DNA from: Singulisphaera sp. GP187
GTDB lineage: Bacteria > Planctomycetota > Planctomycetia > Isosphaerales > Isosphaeraceae
Length of the DNA: 64,000 nucleotides
Direction of reading: 5' to 3'
NCBI RefSeq assembly: GCF_900129635.1
Contig: NZ_FSRB01000001.1
Coordinates: forward strand, 6,041,501-6,105,500
The notes under the pieces were generated by a model. It did not search any database and was not told where the DNA came from. It was given only the letters and a program-made list of their open reading frames with translations. Both the position numbers and the translations under genes were made by a program. Positions 63,772-64,000 of this stretch are shown piece after piece (the first letter of the stretch is position 1; every line of letters begins with the position of its first letter).

Positions 63772-64000
63772 CTTGCCACCTCATTCTTGATATGGCCAAG
63801 GATGCGCAACGGGGATAACGACGATTGCGCGAGCCTAAATCAATTCGCTCAAGGCCAGAGGCACGGCATTCAGAGACTCCATTCTCTTACCGTTCGGCCC
63901 GCAATCGTCCGTTCTTCACCCCACCTTATTCTATCCCTCACGATTCTGTTATACAAGTCTTGGAGACTTGATGGAGGCAGTGTGGGATGAATGCAGTGGT

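Overview
The window is high-GC DNA that reads as the chromosome of a planctomycete, most likely from the Isosphaeraceae/Gemmatales side. The evidence is two DUF1559 pilin-like secreted proteins, a DUF1573 protein, a multihaem cytochrome with a 5'-nucleotidase-like front, a Uma2 nuclease, a long Lys/Ala extension on ribosomal protein bL9, frequent GTG/TTG starts and many short palindromic repeats. The genus is inference. No rRNA, tRNA or CRISPR array was seen.

Layout. 1-8.9 kb: PhzF tail, CPBP protease, two secreted or membrane proteins, then a membrane-bound sigma-54 activator divergent from an alpha/beta hydrolase that carries a plausible -24/-12 promoter, and an alarmone-hydrolase-like HD protein. 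8.9-9.5 kb: a gene-free stretch with strong RNA-like structure (promoter, stems, perfect Shine-Dalgarno, 10-codon ORF, hairpins) ahead of DAHP synthase. 10.7-17.5 kb: a toxin-antitoxin pair, a palindromic repeat, mnmE and yidC separated by a MITE-like element, a metallophosphoesterase and tsaB. 17.6-27.7 kb: methyltransferases, DUF1573 protein, cytochrome, small enzymes and recN. 28-36.5 kb is accessory: an M15-like peptidase, a 44-copy TCGG tetranucleotide tract, a sulfatase-fold membrane enzyme, and a polytopic membrane protein gene split by an IS1634-type element.

36.5-49.7 kb: Nudix and HAD hydrolases, a lipoprotein binding protein, a LarA-like protein, cbiG, two Gly/Tyr-rich secreted proteins, an Nramp transporter fused to a universal-stress domain behind an MntR-like palindrome, a GNAT enzyme, a non-catalytic M16 subunit and a MetX-like hydrolase. 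49.9-54.7 kb: two modules, each a DUF1559 gene followed by a small lipoprotein and preceded by a related ~600-nt upstream segment. 55-63.8 kb: the catalytic M16 subunit, a BtuF-like protein, then a housekeeping run rplY, pth, rpsF, ssb, rplI, dnaB, and finally a cyanophycinase-like enzyme.

The housekeeping run supplies translation and replication parts. The two M16 genes look like the two halves of one heterodimeric protease. The most unusual features are the structured RNA locus at 8.9-9.4 kb, the paired DUF1559 upstream regions, the tetranucleotide tract and the sigma-54 divergon.
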